Below, one piece after another: positions 31,337-42,537 of a stretch of DNA of 47,877 nt. The stretch is from Oceanicaulis sp. Lineage in GTDB: Bacteria; Pseudomonadota; Alphaproteobacteria; Caulobacterales; Maricaulaceae. The notes under the pieces are model-generated. The model ran no database searches. It was not told where the DNA came from and saw only the letters and a list, made by a program, of their open reading frames with translations. The stretch spans positions 1 through 47,877 of the forward strand of contig JAFIEB010000100.1 in the NCBI GenBank assembly GCA_020832735.1, given 5' to 3'. The translations under genes were made by a program, and so were the position numbers. The number at the start of each line of letters is the position of its first letter. Position 1 is the stretch's first letter.

Positions 31337-32277
31337 AGACCGTCGGCCTGATCGGCGCGCGCGGCCATACCGGGCGCGAGCTGATCGCGCTTCTGGCGCG
31401 GCGTGATGACATGCGCCTGAGCTTTGCCGTCTCGCGCGCCATGGCCGGCACGCCGGTACGAGAGCTGGCGCCGGAAGCGCCGGACGGGCTCGCATTCGAG
31501 GCGCTCGACCCGGAAGTCTGCGCGGCGCGCGGCGCGGACGCGGTGATCCTGGCCATGCCCAACGGTCAGGCGGGTTCTTACGTGGCCGCCTTCGACGCGC
31601 ACGCGCCGGACACGGTGCTGGTGGATCTGTCGGCCGATTACCGCTTTGACGATGCCTGGGTTTACGGCCTGCCGGAGATTTATGGCCGCGCGGCGCTCAA
31701 AGGCGCGCGCCGCATCTCCAATCCGGGCTGCTACGCCACGGCGGGCCAGCTCTGCGTGGCGCCGGTCAGGCAATTCCTGTCCGGCCCGGCGCATCTGTTT
31801 GGCGTGTCGGGCTATTCGGGCGCCGGGACCACGCCCAGCCGCAAGAATGATCTTGAGGCGCTCAAAGACAATCTCATGCCCTACATGCTCGCGGGCCATG
31901 TGCATGAGCGCGAGATGAGCCGGCATCTGGGCCGTGATTTGCGCTTCAGCCCCCATGTGGCGGCCTTCTTCCGCGGCATCGTCATGACCGCCCAGCTGGA
32001 ATTCGCGGCCCCGGTGACAGAGGCCGATCTGCGCGCCGCCTATGCAGGCGCCTATGAAAACGAGCCGCTGATCCGCGTCACAGACGCCATCCCCGAAATC
32101 ACCGACGGCGCCAACATACCCGGCGCGGTGCTGGGCGGGCTGACGGTGTCAGACGATGGACGCCGGGCCGTGATCGTGTGCGCGCTGGACAACCTCCTCA
32201 AAGGCGCCGCGGTGCAGGCGATACAGAACCTGGCTTTGGCGCTGGACCTGCCGGAGTTTGACGGGCTGGGGGTGTAG
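31333..32277 (+). CDS. argC: N-acetyl-gamma-glutamyl-phosphate reductase
   Basis: A 314-residue NADPH enzyme reducing N-acetylglutamyl phosphate to the semialdehyde, the step after the kinase. The nucleotide site is VGLIGARGHTGRELIALL. The catalytic cysteine is Cys133 in NPGCYATAG. SGYSGAG, NLMPYMLAGHVHEREMSRHL and the final NLLKGAAVQAIQNLAL are classic ArgC motifs. It overlaps argB/A by ATGA, implying coupled translation. No argD lies here; it must be elsewhere. Confidence 0.95.
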   Translation: MKTVGLIGARGHTGRELIALLARRDDMRLSFAVSRAMAGTPVRELAPEAPDGLAFEALDPEVCAARGADAVILAMPNGQAGSYVAAFDAHAPDTVLVDLSADYRFDDAWVYGLPEIYGRAALKGARRISNPGCYATAGQLCVAPVRQFLSGPAHLFGVSGYSGAGTTPSRKNDLEALKDNLMPYMLAGHVHEREMSRHLGRDLRFSPHVAAFFRGIVMTAQLEFAAPVTEADLRAAYAGAYENEPLIRVTDAIPEITDGANIPGAVLGGLTVSDDGRRAVIVCALDNLLKGAAVQAIQNLALALDLPEFDGLGV

Positions 32278-32393
32278 CACCCTGCGGCGCGGTGACGCCC
32301 TTGTGACGGGTGGCGGTCGACGCCACATGCCGCGCGGCGTATGAGTGGGACGATCCTGTCTGTCCGCTCCACATCCAAGGAGGCGCACCGCCC

Positions 32394-32801
32394 ATGACCT
32401 TCAAGACCCTGACAGACCAGCTTTCGGTCAGCGCGCAGCTCTCGCCCGCGGCCGTCGCCGAAGCGGCCAAGGCCGGGTATTCGGTCATCATCGCCAACCG
32501 CCCGGACGGTGAAGACCCTGGCCAACCGGACGCCGCCACGATGCGCGCGGCGGCCGAGGCGGCGGGGATGAGCTATGTGCATATCCCGGTCTCGGGCGGC
32601 CAGTTTCCGCCTGACGCGGTGGCGGCGTTCAAGGAGGCTTCGGCCAAAGGCAAGACGCTGGCCTATTGCCGCACCGGCACGCGCTGCACGGTGCTGTGGG
32701 CGCTGGGCAAGCCGGAGGGCCTGAGCGCGGATGAAGTCATCTCCCGCGCCGCCAGTGCCGGCTACGACATTTCCGGCCTGCGCACCCATCTGGAAAGCTG
32801 A
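32394..32801 (+). CDS. BLH/DUF442 family sulfur transferase or phosphatase
   Basis: A 135-residue protein of the beta-lactamase-hydrolase-like/DUF442 family, which has a tyrosine-phosphatase/rhodanese-like fold. The active-site loop is CRTGTR with Cys92. VSAQLSPAAVAEAAKAGY and VIIANRPDGEDPGQP precede it. In Agrobacterium and Xylella such domains act in hydrogen sulfide detoxification. A strong AAGGAGG lies before ATG 32394. It ends 9 bases before the SulP gene, so the pair is one unit and probably handles sulfur species, which is inferred from context. Cytosolic. Confidence 0.85.
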   Translation: MTFKTLTDQLSVSAQLSPAAVAEAAKAGYSVIIANRPDGEDPGQPDAATMRAAAEAAGMSYVHIPVSGGQFPPDAVAAFKEASAKGKTLAYCRTGTRCTVLWALGKPEGLSADEVISRAASAGYDISGLRTHLES

Positions 32802-32810
32802 GGTCAGGCC

Positions 32811-34553
32811 ATGCGCCTGTCGCGCTATCTGCCGATCCTGGACTGGGGGCGGCGCTATAGAGGCGAGACGCTCGCCAGCGATCTCACGGCGGCGGTGATC
32901 GTCACGATCATGCTGATCCCGCAATCGCTGGCCTATGCGCTGCTGGCGGGCCTGCCGCCCGAGGCCGGGCTCTACGCCTCCATCGCGCCGCTGGTCGCCT
33001 ATGCGATCTTCGGCACCAGCCGGGCGCTGGCCGTGGGGCCGGTGGCGGTGGTGTCGCTGATGACGGCGGCGGCGGTGGGACAGATCGCCGATACCGGCAC
33101 GATCGGCTACGCCACAGCGGCGGTGACGCTCGCCTTCCTGTCCGGCGTGATCCTGCTTCTGATGGGCGTGTTCCGGCTGGGCTTCCTCGCCAATTTCCTG
33201 TCCCACCCGGTGATTTCAGGCTTCATCACAGCGTCCGGCGTGATCATCGCGGCGAGCCAGCTGTTCCATATTCTGGGCGTTTCAGGCGGCGGCCATACGC
33301 TGGTGGAGATCGTATCGAGCCTCGCCGGTTCGGTGACGGACTTCAATCCCTACACCCTGGCCGTGGGCGCTGCGTCGCTGGGCTTTTTGCTGTTCGTGCG
33401 CTCAGGCCTGAAGCCCCTTCTGATGGCGATGCGCGTGCCCGAAAAGGCCGCCGGCATCGTCACCAAGATAGGACCGGTGATCGCGGTGGCCGCCTCCATC
33501 GGCGCGGTGCTGGCGTTTGATCTGGGCGCGCGCGGCGTGGCGGTGGTGGGCGAGGTGCCCCAAGGCCTGCCGCCCTTCACCCTGCCGAGCTTTGAGCTGG
33601 AGCTGGTGCAGCTTCTGCTCGCCTCGGCCATGCTGATCTCGGTGATCGGGTTTGTGGAATCGGTCTCGGTGGCCCAGACCCTGGCGGCCAAGAAGCGCGA
33701 GCGCATCGACCCCGATCAGGAGCTGGTGGCGCTAGGCGCCTCCAACGTTTCGGCCTCCCTGAGCGGCGGCTTCCCGGTCACGGGCGGCTTCGCGCGCTCG
33801 GTGGTCAATTTCGACGCTGGCGCGGCGACGCCCGCGGCGGGCGCCTTCACGGCGGTGGGCATATTGCTGGCCGCCGCCTTCCTGACGCCGCTCATATATC
33901 ACCTGCCCATTGCGGTGCTGGCCGCGACCATCATTGTGGCGGTGCTGTCGCTGGTGGATTTCGGGGCGCTGGGGCGGGCTTTTCGCTATTCCAAGGCCGA
34001 TTTCGCCGCCATGGCCGCCACCATCGCCGTGACGCTGGTGATGGGGGTGGAGGCCGGGGTCACCGTCGGCGTGATCCTGTCACTGGTCCTTTTCCTCTAC
34101 CGCACCAGCCGGCCCCACGCGGCGGTGGTCGGCCAGGTGCCCGGCAGCGAGCATTTCCGCAATGTGGAGCGCCACGCCGTCATCACCTCGCCCAGCGTGG
34201 TGACGCTGCGGGTGGATGAAAGCCTGTATTTCGCCAATGCCCGCTATCTCGAAGACCGGGTCTATCAGCTGGTCGCCGAAAACCCGGATGCGCGCCATGT
34301 CATCCTGATGTGCCCGGCGGTCAATTTCATCGATATGAGCGCGCTGGAAAGCCTGGAAGCCATCAATACCCGCCTGTCGAGCACCGATGTGAAGTTGCAC
34401 CTGTCCGAGGTGAAGGGCCCGGTGATGGACCGGCTCAAGCGCTCCCATTTCCTGGGGGCGCTGACCGGCGAAGTCTTCCTGTCGCAATACGCCGCCTTCG
34501 CCGCGCTGGACCCGGAAACGGCGCAGCGCGCGATGGCGGGCGGGACGCGGTAA
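32811..34553 (+). CDS. SulP family anion transporter with STAS domain
   Basis: A 580-residue permease. The SulP signature is near the N-terminus: LIPQSLAYALLAGLPPEAGL, then SIAPLVAYAIFGTSRALAVGP. About ten to twelve hydrophobic segments fill residues 20-430, with GGFPVTGGFARSVVNFDAGA in the middle. The C-terminal part, about 450-570, is a STAS domain (VVTLRVDESLYFANARYLEDR, NFIDMSALESLEAIN). Substrates in the family include sulfate, bicarbonate and carboxylates; pairing with the DUF442 gene favours a sulfur anion. Inner membrane. Confidence 0.92.
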   Translation: MRLSRYLPILDWGRRYRGETLASDLTAAVIVTIMLIPQSLAYALLAGLPPEAGLYASIAPLVAYAIFGTSRALAVGPVAVVSLMTAAAVGQIADTGTIGYATAAVTLAFLSGVILLLMGVFRLGFLANFLSHPVISGFITASGVIIAASQLFHILGVSGGGHTLVEIVSSLAGSVTDFNPYTLAVGAASLGFLLFVRSGLKPLLMAMRVPEKAAGIVTKIGPVIAVAASIGAVLAFDLGARGVAVVGEVPQGLPPFTLPSFELELVQLLLASAMLISVIGFVESVSVAQTLAAKKRERIDPDQELVALGASNVSASLSGGFPVTGGFARSVVNFDAGAATPAAGAFTAVGILLAAAFLTPLIYHLPIAVLAATIIVAVLSLVDFGALGRAFRYSKADFAAMAATIAVTLVMGVEAGVTVGVILSLVLFLYRTSRPHAAVVGQVPGSEHFRNVERHAVITSPSVVTLRVDESLYFANARYLEDRVYQLVAENPDARHVILMCPAVNFIDMSALESLEAINTRLSSTDVKLHLSEVKGPVMDRLKRSHFLGALTGEVFLSQYAAFAALDPETAQRAMAGGTR

Positions 34554-34598
34554 ATCGAGACTGATCCCTCGTTGTCCCTTGGCAGGAACGGTGCGCAG

Positions 34599-34784
34599 GT
34601 GATTAACGTGGAATGGCTTGTCTCGCGCCAGTGCTGCATGGCGCAGGACGAGATACACCGCGTCGACCCACACTACCTGCACCAGTACGCCAACGTAGCG
34701 GTTTGGATAGAGGATCATTGCCGCGAGTACAGCTGGCCATCCAATCACACGCTGCATCCTGCGAGACTGGCACCAGTCAGCTAG
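34599..34784 (+). CDS. Possible small gene or remnant, 61 residues
   Basis: An open frame from GTG 34599 to the TAG at 34782-34784, in an AT-richer stretch after sulP and before a strong terminator. The translation (INVEWLVSRQCCMAQDEI, HQYANVAVWIEDHCREYSW) has a balanced composition, but no family was recognised. The opposite strand is also open here and reads as two hydrophobic segments (WPAVLAAMIL, YVGVLVQVVWV). Either could be a decayed gene fragment. The coding call is tentative. Confidence 0.25.
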   Translation: MINVEWLVSRQCCMAQDEIHRVDPHYLHQYANVAVWIEDHCREYSWPSNHTLHPARLAPVS

Positions 34785-34822
34785 CAATGGGCGGGGTTGC
34801 TGGCAAAGGGGGTAACATAAAA

Positions 34823-34849
34823 AAAAGACCGGCTCAGAGCCGGTCTTTT
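34823..34849 (+). terminator. Strong terminator, probably bidirectional
   Basis: Arms AAAAGACCGGC and GCCGGTCTTTT around the loop TCAGA, flanked by an A-run before and four T inside the arm end. On either strand the stem ends in T residues. It would end sulP or small-gene transcription and isolate the following DUF4760 gene. Confidence 0.85.
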
Positions 34850-34962
34850 GGCGTTAAAAGCCGTTTTCGGTTTCTCGTCGGTTCATAGTTGCTTCCCCTT
34901 GGTTGCAAGATATATTGGTAGCACGATTGCGCCATACAACAACTAACGATTCTGTAAAGCGA

Positions 34963-35493
34963 ATGATTTCTCCACCCTATGCAATTTTAATCGGCGCAGC
35001 CCTCGCGACCCTTGGGTGGCTCTACACCGGGCGGCGAGCCAGACAGCTAGCACGCAAACAGCATACCATATCGGTAATGGTGCAGGCAAATTTTTCCACA
35101 GAATTTAGGAATGCTATGAAACGAGTGGGCCCGCACATAAAGGCTTGCTCAGTGCCGGACCTAAAGCAGGAGCACAACAAGGATCTAGCGGGTGAATTTA
35201 GATTCGTTTTAAACCATTACGAATTTATGTGCGCCGGTCTACGCAACGGAGATTTTGATGAAAAATTGGTTAAAGATAGCGAGCGCGGCACCATAGTTGG
35301 ACTATTTTCTTGCTGCGAGCAATACATTTACACCTTGCGAGATAACAGGGATCGGCAGTCTATATATGAGCACCTAGAATGGATTTATAACCGCTGGAAC
35401 GTGAAGAGACCTGGGCAACTTCAAGCCTTATGGGAGCGGTTTAGAATGCAGCCCATTCAAGGCAAGCGTGCCGAGCAAAAAAATGGGGCATAG
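34963..35493 (+). CDS. DUF4760 family membrane-anchored protein
   Basis: A 176-residue protein with one N-terminal membrane segment (about residues 5-20, PYAILIGAALATLGWLY), then a charged segment and a cytosolic helical domain. RNAMKRVGPHIKAC, FVLNHYEFMCAGLRNGDFDE and EHLEWIYNRWN fit the DUF4760 family, which has no known function and occurs among accessory genes. Start ATG 34963 was chosen because the membrane segment begins just after it; a TTG farther upstream is possible. Codon use is markedly AT-richer than the neighbours, indicating horizontal transfer. No integrase or attachment site was found. Confidence 0.75.
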   Translation: MISPPYAILIGAALATLGWLYTGRRARQLARKQHTISVMVQANFSTEFRNAMKRVGPHIKACSVPDLKQEHNKDLAGEFRFVLNHYEFMCAGLRNGDFDEKLVKDSERGTIVGLFSCCEQYIYTLRDNRDRQSIYEHLEWIYNRWNVKRPGQLQALWERFRMQPIQGKRAEQKNGA

Positions 35494-35827
35494 TCGGCAC
35501 GCCCACTCCTTATTCTCCCGCGTAATGGTCATGTGCGCTCCTTGCAGCTCTCGCGAAACTTTCTGACCATCTTGACCCTGCTGGCGCAGGCCCTGCGAAA
35601 GATTTCCGGTCTTGCGCATCATCACCTCGCATAGTGACAATCGCGTCGGCCATATCCCGGCTTCGACACCGGCAGCCAGCACACGCGCGGTAAATTCGCC
35701 GCACTCGGCCGGCTCTTGTGTGCCTGATATGCAACACCTACATGCGCTTTGAACCGGGCGGACGGGGCGCTTCAAGCAAGGTCCCGGCCCGCCTGTCTCG
35801 CTGACCTTCAGGAGACGGATAACCGAC
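35494..35827. other. Gap between DUF4760 gene and clpB
   Basis: This stretch of 334 bases has no confirmed gene. The minus strand is open from about 35737 to 35494 with a coding-like translation (FTARVLAAGVEAGIWP, LSLCEVMMRKTGNLSQGL) but no start of its own and no recognised family. It may be a gene remnant left by insertion or loss. The last 110 bases hold the clpB promoter region. Confidence 0.4.
35715..35743 (+). promoter_or_regulatory. Candidate heat-shock (sigma-32) promoter of clpB
   Basis: CTTG at 35715-35718 and CCTACAT at 35737-35743 resemble the alphaproteobacterial RpoH pattern (CTTG in the -35, CCxxAT-like -10) with a spacing of 18 bases from CTTG to CCTACAT. They lie about 85 bases before the clpB ATG. 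The match is by eye and imperfect. Confidence 0.35.
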
Positions 35828-38443
<2,616 letters not shown>

Positions 38444-38450
38444 GCGCATC

Positions 38451-38486
38451 CCCGTTCCGGCGCCCTTGAAACGGCGCCGGGACGGG
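38451..38486 (+). terminator. GC-rich stem-loop after clpB
   Basis: A 14-base stem with one G-U pair: CCCGTTCCGGCGCC and GGCGCCGGGACGGG around CTTGAAAC, starting 8 bases after the clpB stop. The following sequence is T-poor, so it may be a 3' stabiliser or a weak terminator. Confidence 0.55.
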
Positions 38487-38557
38487 CCTTGCCCTTGACG
38501 CTGGCAGCGGGAATGATCGCGGCGCACGCCGCTCCCCCTCCCCGCAAGGCCCCTTCC

Positions 38558-39382
38558 ATGCCCCAGCCCTTCGCCGACATCCTCGCCCTCGACAACCGCA
38601 CGCCGTTCGAGGACATGTTTGATTTTGAGGGCGCGGGCATGGCCCATCCGGTGCTCGCCAGCGGGCATGGGCCGGGCGTCATCCTGATGCATGAACTGCC
38701 CGGTTTCGTTGCTGAGTTCTGGCGGCTGGCGCGCTGGATCGAGGCGGCGGGGTTCCGGGTCTATGCGCCCGCCTATCTGGACCCGGCGGGCAGCACGCGC
38801 GAAGAGGTTCTGGCCCTGCATGGCCGGGTGGGCGGCATGGCGCGCGCCTGCGTCAGCCGGGAGATTCGCCTGTTCGCCAAGTCGGGCGGCAGCCCGGTGT
38901 CGGACTGGCTGCGCGCGCTGGCGCGCCAGGCCCATGCCGAATGCGGCGGGCCGGGCGTGGGCGCGGTGGGGCTATGCCTGTCGGGCAATTTCGCCTGGTC
39001 TGTGGCGATCGACCCCAGCGTTCAGGCGGCGGTGGCCGGGGAGCCCGCCGTGCCGTTCAACAATCCCGGCGGGCTGCACCTGAGCGAAGCCGAGGCGGCG
39101 GGGCTGAAAGCGCGCACCGGCCTGCCGGTGATGGCGCTGCGCTTTGCCGGCGATCCGTCCTGCAAGGCCGAGCGCTTCACCGCCCTCACCGATCTCATCG
39201 GGCCGGACCGCGCGCTGACCCGCGTGCTCCCCGACGACGCCAAGAACCCCAAAGGCAATCCCTTCCCCCACGCGGTGCTGACCAGGGACCTGATCGCCGC
39301 GGACGGCCAGCCGACCTTCGAGGCGGCGCGCGAAGTGCTGGGCTATCTGACGGATAGGCTGCAGGGTGACGCGCGCGGCTGA
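38558..39382 (+). CDS. Dienelactone hydrolase family protein
   Basis: A 274-residue alpha/beta-hydrolase of the dienelactone hydrolase group. The nucleophile elbow is VGLCLSGNF with Cys140 rather than Ser, which is the rule in this family. HELPGFVAEFWRLARWIEAAGFRVYAP gives the oxyanion region and second strand. The start ATG 38558 gives the most family-like N-terminus; the longer frame from 38489 would overlap the terminator region. No signal peptide was seen. The substrate is unknown. Confidence 0.8.
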   Translation: MPQPFADILALDNRTPFEDMFDFEGAGMAHPVLASGHGPGVILMHELPGFVAEFWRLARWIEAAGFRVYAPAYLDPAGSTREEVLALHGRVGGMARACVSREIRLFAKSGGSPVSDWLRALARQAHAECGGPGVGAVGLCLSGNFAWSVAIDPSVQAAVAGEPAVPFNNPGGLHLSEAEAAGLKARTGLPVMALRFAGDPSCKAERFTALTDLIGPDRALTRVLPDDAKNPKGNPFPHAVLTRDLIAADGQPTFEAAREVLGYLTDRLQGDARG

Positions 39383-39529
39383 GCCCTGAAGGCCCGGTCC
39401 CGGTTTGACCCCGCGCCCATGCTCCTGTAGCTCCCATGACGCCTTCGCCGGCGCCAAGGCCTCGCCAAGACGCCCGGCTGTTTCAAGACAACCCAGTGAG
39501 CGCCCGGCGCTGACGACAGGGAGACACCC

Positions 39530-40468
39530 ATGCGATTCCTGACCATGCTGATCTGTGTGACAGCCTGCCTGGCGGCCTGCGGGCAGGCCAAGGCCGATCC
39601 CGCGCCTGTGATGGTGGAGGTGGCGCCGGGCATTGAGCTGACCGCCCGCCTGCATGCGCCGCAGGGCGCCGCGGCCGCGCCGGGGGTGGTGCTGTTTCCC
39701 GGCTCGCAAGGCAGCCGCAATCTGTCCGGCCTCGCCGAGCATCTGGCCTCGCAGGGGATCGTCGCCCTTGATCTGAGCAAGCGCGGCGTGGACGGGTCCG
39801 GCGGCCACTGGCGCGACGAGAGCATTGAGCGCCTCGCCGATGATGCGCTGGCGGCGGTGGCCTTCCTTCAAGGCGTGGAGGGCGTCGATCCGGCGCGCGT
39901 GGGCGTGATCGGTCACAGCCAGGGCGGCTGGGTCGCCCAGCTGGCCGCCGCCCGCAGCGACAGTGTCGCCTTCATCGTGATGCTGGCCGGCCCCACGCAA
40001 ACCGTGCGCGACCAGATCCTCACCGACGAGCGCCTGCATCTGACCGGCTGGGGCGTGCCGGCGGCCGCCGTTGAGGAGCGCATGGAGATGTTCGGCATGC
40101 TCATGGAGGCCGCGCTGACCAATCCGGCGGTCTGCACGCCGTCCGGAGGGCATTATCTGTGCGGGCTGTTCATGTACGATCCCGCCGAGGCCCTCGCGGG
40201 CGTCAACGTGCCGGTGCTGGCGCTCTATGGCGAGAATGATCCGATGACGCCGCCGGCCGAGAACGAGGCTGCGCTTGTCGAGAGCCTCGCCCATCTTGAG
40301 CCCGGCATGGTGACCACCCGCACCTTCTCCGAAGCCAATCATGTGTTCTGGACGTCCCGCACCGGTTTGCGTGACGAGTACGGCGATCTGGAGCCGGTCT
40401 ATGTGCCCGGCTTCCTCGACCAGATCAGCTCATGGATCAACCAGCGCGAATCCGGGACGGCGCAATAA
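39530..40468 (+). CDS. Alpha/beta hydrolase lipoprotein
   Basis: A 312-residue exported hydrolase. The leader ends in lipobox LAAC with Cys17, followed by Gly-Gln, so outer-membrane sorting is expected. The nucleophile motif is GHSQGG with Ser130; LFPGSQGSRN supplies the oxyanion hole, GENDPMTPP the acid, and FSEANHVFW the histidine region. It resembles acyl-transfer or BAAT-like/DLH-type serine esterases. ATG 39530 has an AGGGAGA site. It stands alone between two genes on the same strand. The substrate is unknown. Confidence 0.82.
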   Translation: MRFLTMLICVTACLAACGQAKADPAPVMVEVAPGIELTARLHAPQGAAAAPGVVLFPGSQGSRNLSGLAEHLASQGIVALDLSKRGVDGSGGHWRDESIERLADDALAAVAFLQGVEGVDPARVGVIGHSQGGWVAQLAAARSDSVAFIVMLAGPTQTVRDQILTDERLHLTGWGVPAAAVEERMEMFGMLMEAALTNPAVCTPSGGHYLCGLFMYDPAEALAGVNVPVLALYGENDPMTPPAENEAALVESLAHLEPGMVTTRTFSEANHVFWTSRTGLRDEYGDLEPVYVPGFLDQISSWINQRESGTAQ

Positions 40469-40562
40469 CGCACGCCAGCGGAGCGGCCCGGGATGACAAC
40501 GCTAGGCGCCGCGCCGTCCGAGGAGTAAGTTCGCGGCGGCTCATTCATTTGGGGGAATCACC

Positions 40563-41132
40563 ATGCTTCGCCAGTTCGCCGCGCTCAGCACACTTGCCGC
40601 CGCCTGCGCGATAGCCGCGCCCGCCCACGCCCAGCTCAGCGAGCTGCGGGTCGGATGGGCCGCCCACGACGTCTATAACGGCACCGAGGACGGATCGCAG
40701 ATCGTGGTCGAGGCGCTGTTCGACAGCCCCGATTTCCTCAGCTGGGCGTTCTCGCCCCGGCCCTATCTGTTGGGCTCGTTCAACACCGAAGGCCTGACCA
40801 ATCTGGGCGCGGCGGGGCTGGCCTGGGAGGCCGGCCTGACCGAGCGTTTCAGCGTGGAGGGCTCGTGGGGCATTTCCTATAATGACGGCGTGAAAGAGTT
40901 CGCCCACCTGCCGCCCGACGATCCAGAGCGGCTGCGCCTGGCCTCCACCCGCGCCGCGCTGGGCTCGCGCACCCTGTTCCATCTGCGCGTCGGCGCCGAC
41001 TACGCCCTGACCGAGCAATGGCGCTTGGGCGTGTTCTACGAACACTATTCCCACGGCCAGATCCTGGCCTCGGGCCGCAATCAGGCGCTGGATGAAGTGG
41101 GCGTGCGGCTGGGCTACCGCTTCGGGCGCTAG
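40563..41132 (+). CDS. PagL-like lipid A deacylase (acyloxyacyl hydrolase)
   Basis: A 189-residue outer-membrane beta-barrel. The signal peptide ends AHA-QL at about residue 24. The C-terminal pattern EHYSHGQ followed by LDEVGVRLGYRF is that of the PagL/acyloxyacyl hydrolase family, which removes the 3-O acyl chain of lipid A. His161 and Ser163 fit the catalytic pair; Glu178 is a candidate for the third residue, at a slightly larger distance than in PagL. The protein ends in an aromatic YRFGR, as barrels do. It ends at the palindromic repeat shared with the ast operon 3' end. Confidence 0.8.
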   Translation: MLRQFAALSTLAAACAIAAPAHAQLSELRVGWAAHDVYNGTEDGSQIVVEALFDSPDFLSWAFSPRPYLLGSFNTEGLTNLGAAGLAWEAGLTERFSVEGSWGISYNDGVKEFAHLPPDDPERLRLASTRAALGSRTLFHLRVGADYALTEQWRLGVFYEHYSHGQILASGRNQALDEVGVRLGYRFGR

Positions 41133-41182
41133 CGCGTTTTTCAGCGAAAGCGGGAACCGGTTTCGCGCCCGGAAAAACGCGC
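41132..41182. repeat. Dispersed palindromic repeat between convergent genes
   Basis: Arms GCGCGTTTTTC (41132-41142) and GAAAAACGCGC (41172-41182) flank an inner GCGAAAG...TTTCGC with the core GGGAACCGG, as in the element at 13265. It starts at the deacylase stop and ends 9 bases before the astB stop. With five T or A on each arm it may serve as a two-way terminator. Confidence 0.85.
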
Positions 41183-41190
41183 AGGCAGAT

Positions 41191-42537
41191 TCACGAGCGC
41201 TGGAACGGATAGAAATCCGATCCAAGCCCCATGATCTGCGTGAGCGCGTCCAGCGCCGCGCGGCTTTCATCGACGAGCGCCGGATCGCCCAGATCGTCCG
41301 GCGCCAGCGTCTCGCGGTAATGGGCGTTGGCCCATTGGGTGAGCGCGCCATGACGCTCGGCCGTCAGCCAGGCGCGCGGATTGACCGCCGCGCGCTGGGC
41401 CTCGTCCAGCACCACCCGTAAACGCAAACAAGCCGGCCCGCCGCCATTGCGCATGGACTGGCGCACATCGGCAAACTGGACGGCACCGATGGGGCCGTTG
41501 CCCGATGTCAGGCGCTGGCAGTAGGCGAGCGTCGAGGCGGTCTCCTCGGTCTCTTTGGGGGCCAGCAGCACCTGACGGCTCTCGCCCGGCCAGATCAGCA
41601 ATTGTGAATTGAACAGGTATGAGGTGATGGCGTCGCTGAGCGGAACTTCAGCGTCGGGGACCTCCACAAACACCGGTTCGAACAATCCCTCCGCCGCCCG
41701 GCGGATGGCGTCGAGGGCTGCGGCGCAATCCTCAAACGCGTGCTCGTGATAGAACAGGACCGGGCCGGTCCCCACGCACACCACGTCATTATGAAAGGCG
41801 CCCGCCTCGATGGCTTTGCGCGACTGGCGGATATGGACGGTGCGGGCCGGGTCGAGGCCGTGGCGGCGCTCGACCGCCTCGCAGGCCTGCAATGTCTGGC
41901 GGGCGGGATATTTTGCCTGCCAGGTCTCAAACGCGTCGCGGCCATGGACGAAAATCTCCACCCCCGGCGCGCCATGCTGCGCGCACAGGCGCACATGATT
42001 GGCCGCGCCTTCATCGGCGAAATGGGCCTGAGACGGCAGCGCGCCATGGACGGCGAAGCGCGCCTCGTCAGCGAAGATGCGCGACAGCGCTTTCTGGGTC
42101 TGCACATGCTCGATGGAGCGGTGCAGCGCCGTGACCAGATTGGCCGGGGTGAAGTGGGCGCGGGCGTCTGATGTGTCTGCGCCCGGCGAGACCGTGGCCG
42201 CGTTGGCCGCCCACATGGACGAGGCCGACAGCATGTTCAGCGCCAGTTCCGGCGCGGACCTGTAGGCCGCCTCCCACACCGCGCCGTCGCTGCGCCCGGC
42301 AAAGCCCAGCGCGCGCAGGGCGGGAATATCCGGCCGTTCCTGCGGCGGGAGAAGGCCTTGCGCCAGCCCCGCATCGGCGAGCATGCGCGCCTTGGCGAGA
42401 CCTTCGAGCACACCGTGGCGCGGATGCGCCACCGCGCCGCGATTCTTCGCGCTGGCCAGATTGCCCGGCGCCAGCCCGCCATAATTATGGGTCGGGCCGA
42501 CCAGCCCGTCGAAATTGGCTTCCACCGCGCCGCTCAT
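41191..42537 (-). CDS. astB: N-succinylarginine dihydrolase
   Basis: Second enzyme of the arginine succinyltransferase pathway, turning N-succinylarginine into succinylornithine, CO2 and ammonia. It is 448 residues long, starting MSGAVEANFDGLVGPTHNYG, the family's characteristic opening. The C-terminal GGGPACLRLRV carries the catalytic cysteine, Cys370. NLVTALHRSIEHVQTQKAL and HNDVVCVGTGPVLF are further markers. The start overlaps the astD stop by one base (TGATG), a sign of coupled translation. Last gene of the operon. Cytosolic. Confidence 0.96.
   Translation of the reverse strand: MSGAVEANFDGLVGPTHNYGGLAPGNLASAKNRGAVAHPRHGVLEGLAKARMLADAGLAQGLLPPQERPDIPALRALGFAGRSDGAVWEAAYRSAPELALNMLSASSMWAANAATVSPGADTSDARAHFTPANLVTALHRSIEHVQTQKALSRIFADEARFAVHGALPSQAHFADEGAANHVRLCAQHGAPGVEIFVHGRDAFETWQAKYPARQTLQACEAVERRHGLDPARTVHIRQSRKAIEAGAFHNDVVCVGTGPVLFYHEHAFEDCAAALDAIRRAAEGLFEPVFVEVPDAEVPLSDAITSYLFNSQLLIWPGESRQVLLAPKETEETASTLAYCQRLTSGNGPIGAVQFADVRQSMRNGGGPACLRLRVVLDEAQRAAVNPRAWLTAERHGALTQWANAHYRETLAPDDLGDPALVDESRAALDALTQIMGLGSDFYPFQRS

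Noticed and set aside
30059-31495. A 478-residue minus-strand open frame
   Set aside because: Antisense to argB/A and argC, with no family features.
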